A stretch of DNA of 64,000 nt from Rhodobacteraceae bacterium Alg238-R152 (GTDB lineage: Bacteria; Pseudomonadota; Alphaproteobacteria; Rhodobacterales; Rhodobacteraceae): contig UNRJ01000008.1 of assembly GCA_900537125.1 (NCBI GenBank), positions 1-64,000 of the forward strand. The letters run 5' to 3'. Positions 61,140-64,000 of this stretch are shown in pieces. A program made the position numbers and the translations under genes. The notes under the pieces are model-generated. The model did not search any database. It saw only the letters and a program-made list of their open reading frames with translations, and was not told the DNA's origin. Positions within the stretch are counted from its first letter, which is position 1. Every line of letters begins with the position of its first letter.

Positions 61140-62915
61140 ATGGTGACTGTTGCTTCACTCTACCGATATCCGATCAAAGGTCTGCCGGGAGAGGCTTTGC
61201 CCTCAGTTGCGCTCATCAAGGGCAGCGGGTTGCCGGGGGATCGTCAGCGCGCGATAGAGACTGGCGCTTTGCCGGTGCAGCCGGAAGGTCAATGGACGGC
61301 GTGTCAGGCGTTTCAGCGTATGACCATCCGGCCGGAGTTGACCTGTTACTCTGTGCAGCCGGCTGGCGATGCGTTGCAAGTGACGGCGCCGTCCGGTGCG
61401 TCAGCGACAATTCTACCAGAGACAGATCGGGTCTCCGCGTTTTCTGAGGAGATGGACGGCCAGACGCAGTTGGCGCGGGCAGGGGGAGGACGCGGGTATT
61501 GGGATCACCCGGATGCGGCGGTGTCGATCATCAACCTTTCCACCGTAGAGGCCATTGGAAAGGCGTTGGGGCGCGAGATTGATCCGCTGCGGTTTCGCGG
61601 CAATATCTATGTTCGGGCTGACCCTTGGGAAGAGTTTTCCTGGCTTGGAAAGTCGCTGCGTTTTGGCGACGTGGACTTGCAGGTCATCCGCCCAATCGAT
61701 CGTTGTAAAGGCACGTCGGTGAACGTTGAGACCGGGGAGCTGGATGTGCACATGCCAGCGGCACTCAATCAGTTTTTTGGCCATATCTATTGCGGTGTTT
61801 ATGCCGTTGTGCGGCAAGGCGGAGTTTTGACGCAGGGCGCGTCAGGAGGTGTGTTGCAAGGTGTGTCAGGAGACGCGCTGTCGCAAGCGGCTGCGGTAGA
61901 GACGGCGCCGCCGGTGGCGCAGTGGCCGCGGATTGCGACAGTGGCTTCGGTTGATGAGGAGAGCGCAGATGTGCGCTCGGTATGGCTGCAAGACAGCCTG
62001 GCGGCATTGGGCACGGTGAAAGCCTTGCGGGCTGGGCAATATGTGCGGCTGCATAATTTGGTCTCCGGGGAGGTCTGGCGCAGTTACACGGTGTCCGCCA
62101 AAGCAGAGGGACAGCTGCGTATTTCGGTTAAGCGTGATCAGGGGCCGGGGTCACAGGCGGTTCATGCGCTGGCGGCGGGGGGGCAACTGGTGATGAGTGG
62201 GCCTTTTGGCGCAGCCACGTTGCGACCGGAGGCATCTGCGGTCACGTTGGTGAGCGCGGGGATCGGGATTACGCCAACAGTCGCCAAGCTGCGCGAACTG
62301 GAGGCAGAGGGATGGCAGAAGCCGGTACAGGTGGTGCACGTGGCACGCAGCCGTGAGGCGGCGGCGTTGTGGGCGGAATGTAAGACACTGGCCGCAGATC
62401 TGCGACAGTCAACACTGACGTTGTACCTGTCGCAGGCGGAAATGCCGGTTGAAGGAGCCGTTACAGGGCGACCGGATTTGGTGGATTTGGCGACGTCTGT
62501 CGCGGAGGCCGATGCAGATGTGCATGTCTGCGGGCCGACTAGGTTTGTGACTGACTTTGAGGCTCATTTGGCGGCGGCTGACGTGGCTGCGGAGCGGGTG
62601 TTTGTCGACCGATTTGCCTCACCGGGGGCGGCTGCGGACATGCGCGATATTCCTGAGATTGCATCGGTGCAGGTTACGCTAGCGCGGTCCAATGTCAGTG
62701 CAATCTGGACCCCGTCTGACGGGTCTTTGTTGGAGTTTGCCGAAAAACACGGCGTGTTGCCGTCGTCCCATTGTCGGGCAGGCCTGTGTGGCAGTTGCAA
62801 ATGTGGCATCAAAGAAGGGCAAGCGACGCGGTTGGCTGGGCCGGAGGGAGAAGACAGCAAGCAGACGTTGATCTGTTCCTCGGTGCCTTCGGGGCCGCTG
62901 GTTTTGGATTTGTGA
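61140..62915 (+). CDS. MOSC / ferredoxin reductase / 2Fe-2S ferredoxin fusion protein
   Basis: A 591-aa soluble redox protein with three parts. Residues about 1-225 are MOSC N- and C-terminal domains: RFRGNIYV and PIDRCKGTSVN, the Cys189 corresponding to the molybdenum-cofactor ligand of mARC/YcbX enzymes. Residues about 260-500 are an FAD/NAD(P) reductase with RSYTVS (314-319), GIGITPT (374-380) and HVCGPTRF. The C-terminus is a plant-type ferredoxin with Cys545, Cys550, Cys553 and Cys579. YcbX/mARC enzymes reduce N-hydroxylated compounds but normally borrow electrons from separate proteins; here all are on one chain. ATG 61140 has GGAGGG upstream. It is divergent from the Lrp/AsnC gene. Confidence 0.88.
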   Translation: MVTVASLYRYPIKGLPGEALPSVALIKGSGLPGDRQRAIETGALPVQPEGQWTACQAFQRMTIRPELTCYSVQPAGDALQVTAPSGASATILPETDRVSAFSEEMDGQTQLARAGGGRGYWDHPDAAVSIINLSTVEAIGKALGREIDPLRFRGNIYVRADPWEEFSWLGKSLRFGDVDLQVIRPIDRCKGTSVNVETGELDVHMPAALNQFFGHIYCGVYAVVRQGGVLTQGASGGVLQGVSGDALSQAAAVETAPPVAQWPRIATVASVDEESADVRSVWLQDSLAALGTVKALRAGQYVRLHNLVSGEVWRSYTVSAKAEGQLRISVKRDQGPGSQAVHALAAGGQLVMSGPFGAATLRPEASAVTLVSAGIGITPTVAKLRELEAEGWQKPVQVVHVARSREAAALWAECKTLAADLRQSTLTLYLSQAEMPVEGAVTGRPDLVDLATSVAEADADVHVCGPTRFVTDFEAHLAAADVAAERVFVDRFASPGAAADMRDIPEIASVQVTLARSNVSAIWTPSDGSLLEFAEKHGVLPSSHCRAGLCGSCKCGIKEGQATRLAGPEGEDSKQTLICSSVPSGPLVLDL

Positions 62916-62942
62916 GATCTGGGACGGGAGCCAGCCTAAGGT

Positions 62943-63998
62943 TCACACCACCTTGATCCAGGTGCGCATACCTGCGGCGGCGTGGGACAGCATGTGGCAA
63001 TGCATCAGCCATTTGCCCGGCGCGCCCGCGATGAAGGCGATCTCGCGGGTTTCGCGTGGTTGCATCAGGATGGTGTCTTTCAATGGGCCAAAGCTGCCGT
63101 CGGGCAGAACCTCCTGAAAATGGGTGCCGTGCAGGTGCATGGCGTGGGCAAAAGAGGTGTCGTTTTGCATCGGGATGCGCACGATCTGGCCTTGCGGGAC
63201 TTCTACCAGCGGCGAGTCGCTCAGCCCAGCCTGGCCATTGAAGGCCCAGACCTGGCCCTTGTCGACCAGGCTGCGCACGTCCAGTGTTTCTCCTTTGTAG
63301 GTGGCTTCGCGCAGGCCGCCCATGGCGCCGCCTTCCATATGCAGGGGTACGGTCAAGGCGTCCGTGAGATCGGTGAGGCGCGGCATTGGATTGGTAGGCA
63401 GAGGTTCAATCACGTCGCGGGCGGGTTGGGTGCCGGAGATGGGGATTTCTTTTAGAAGATAGCCTGTGTCGCCTTCGTGCAGGACAATTTGCAGCGCGTT
63501 GGCCTCGTTGGCTTGGGCGCTGATGATCACATCGGCGCGTTCGGCCGGGCCAAAGGGTATGGCGTCGAGCGGTTCAGGTGTAACCAGTGGCATGCCATCG
63601 CGGGCGACCAGCTTGCCGTCGCCGCCTTTCACGGAGACGGTGATGACGCGGTCGGTGGCGACGTTGACAAAGCGCAGTCGCAGGCGGGCGTTTTCCGGCA
63701 CAGAGGCTGGCTGTTCAGACAGCTGCGCGTGGATGTAGTTGCCAAGCCGGCCGGCGTGGGTCCAGTCGTGCATGGCGCCAAAATCGTCGGTGATTTGGGC
63801 TTCGTCACTCAACCGCCAGTCATCCAGCACCACCACAATGTCGTGATCGACGTCTGGCGCGTTGGTTTCCTCCACCACAACCACACCGTAAAGGCCACGG
63901 GCGACCTGTTCGGTGGATTGGTTGTGGGAGTGGTACCAGTAGGTGCCGGCGTCCTTGAGCGGGAACTCGTAGTGGAAGCGGTCGCCCGTTGACACCGC
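62943..63998 (-). CDS. Multicopper oxidase, N-terminus outside window
   Basis: The C-terminal 350 or so residues of a multicopper oxidase. Copper motifs visible are WYHSHNQ (type 2/3 ligands), HAMHLHGTHF and HCHMLSHAAAGM (type 1, type 2/3 cluster with Met axial ligand). Such enzymes are CueO/laccase-like and may oxidise Cu(I) or phenolics in the periplasm. The frame is open to the right edge, so the start and the signal peptide are not visible. It converges on the MOSC fusion gene with 27 bases between the stops. Confidence 0.9.
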   Translation of the reverse strand, partial: AVSTGDRFHYEFPLKDAGTYWYHSHNQSTEQVARGLYGVVVVEETNAPDVDHDIVVVLDDWRLSDEAQITDDFGAMHDWTHAGRLGNYIHAQLSEQPASVPENARLRLRFVNVATDRVITVSVKGGDGKLVARDGMPLVTPEPLDAIPFGPAERADVIISAQANEANALQIVLHEGDTGYLLKEIPISGTQPARDVIEPLPTNPMPRLTDLTDALTVPLHMEGGAMGGLREATYKGETLDVRSLVDKGQVWAFNGQAGLSDSPLVEVPQGQIVRIPMQNDTSFAHAMHLHGTHFQEVLPDGSFGPLKDTILMQPRETREIAFIAGAPGKWLMHCHMLSHAAAGMRTWIKVV

Positions 63999-64000
63999 GT

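Noticed and set aside
1-64000. CRISPR array, rRNA operon or intact prophage
   Set aside because: No regularly spaced direct repeats, rRNA-like sequence or run of phage structural genes was seen.

Overview
The window looks like chromosome of a marine Roseobacter-group alphaproteobacterium (Rhodobacteraceae). The reasons are the moderately high GC content, the gene neighbourhoods (yceD-rpmF-plsX-fabH-ihfA-merR-tRNA-Pro; argS-SPOR-nagZ-scpA-scpB; tyrS divergent from anmK; ybbP/ybbA divergent from tesA), an ornithine-lipid acyltransferase, the long two-domain dCTP deaminase, and a glycine-riboswitch-controlled gcvTHP operon. This assignment rests on reading gene content and protein sequences, not on a database search.

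Region by region. 1-2.2 kb is an accessory scar: the right part of an IS3-family element abuts a transport-protein gene that has lost its N-terminus. It is followed by the first codons of an integrase-like gene with a strong Shine-Dalgarno and a 15-bp inverted repeat, then a tract without convincing genes. 2.2-8.2 kb holds gltX, a Tat-exported metallo-hydrolase behind a dyad operator candidate, mgtE, a gamma-glutamylcyclotransferase-like gene and an NsrR-like Rrf2 regulator preceded by an FNR-type box. 8.4-13.2 kb is the glycine cleavage operon (tandem glycine riboswitch, gcvT, gcvH, gcvP). 13.3-19.0 kb carries a YbbAP-type ABC exporter divergent from tesA, an SRAP protein lacking the usual catalytic Cys2, xthA and an ErpA-type Fe-S carrier. 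19.1-25.7 kb is dgt, argS, a SPOR protein, nagZ, scpA and scpB. 26-32 kb (mostly minus strand) has dcd, tRNA-Pro(GGG), a MerR-like protein with a long acidic tail, ihfA, fabH, plsX, rpmF and the DUF177 gene. 32-39 kb has bamE, olsB, an ABC-F ATPase, a 16-repeat leucine-rich-repeat protein, an MFS transporter and rpsU. 39-42 kb is a single-domain response regulator and a hybrid histidine kinase. 42.4-49.7 kb has prs, a small catabolic-looking cluster (DsbA-fold isomerase, hydrolase, methyltransferase), a serine hydrolase, ltaE, a YcgN-type protein and ribF. 49.9-58.9 kb has a MaoC hydratase, a HAD phosphatase, a family 25-like glycosyltransferase, an Ada-finger-like protein, an SDR dehydrogenase, tyrS, a LuxR-type regulator fused to an alpha/beta-hydrolase, a small membrane protein and anmK. 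58.9-64 kb has a cupin, a hydrolase, an Lrp/AsnC regulator divergent from a MOSC/ferredoxin-reductase/2Fe-2S fusion, and a multicopper oxidase cut by the window edge.

Most of the window is housekeeping. The unusual material is: the LuxR-alpha/beta-hydrolase fusion with two dyads in its flanks; the self-contained MOSC redox fusion; the SRAP protein with Pro in place of Cys2; the LRR protein; three copies of a modular palindromic repeat ending in a conserved TATTTG tail; a second short dispersed repeat present twice; and the IS/integrase scar at the left edge. No CRISPR array, rRNA or intact prophage was seen.
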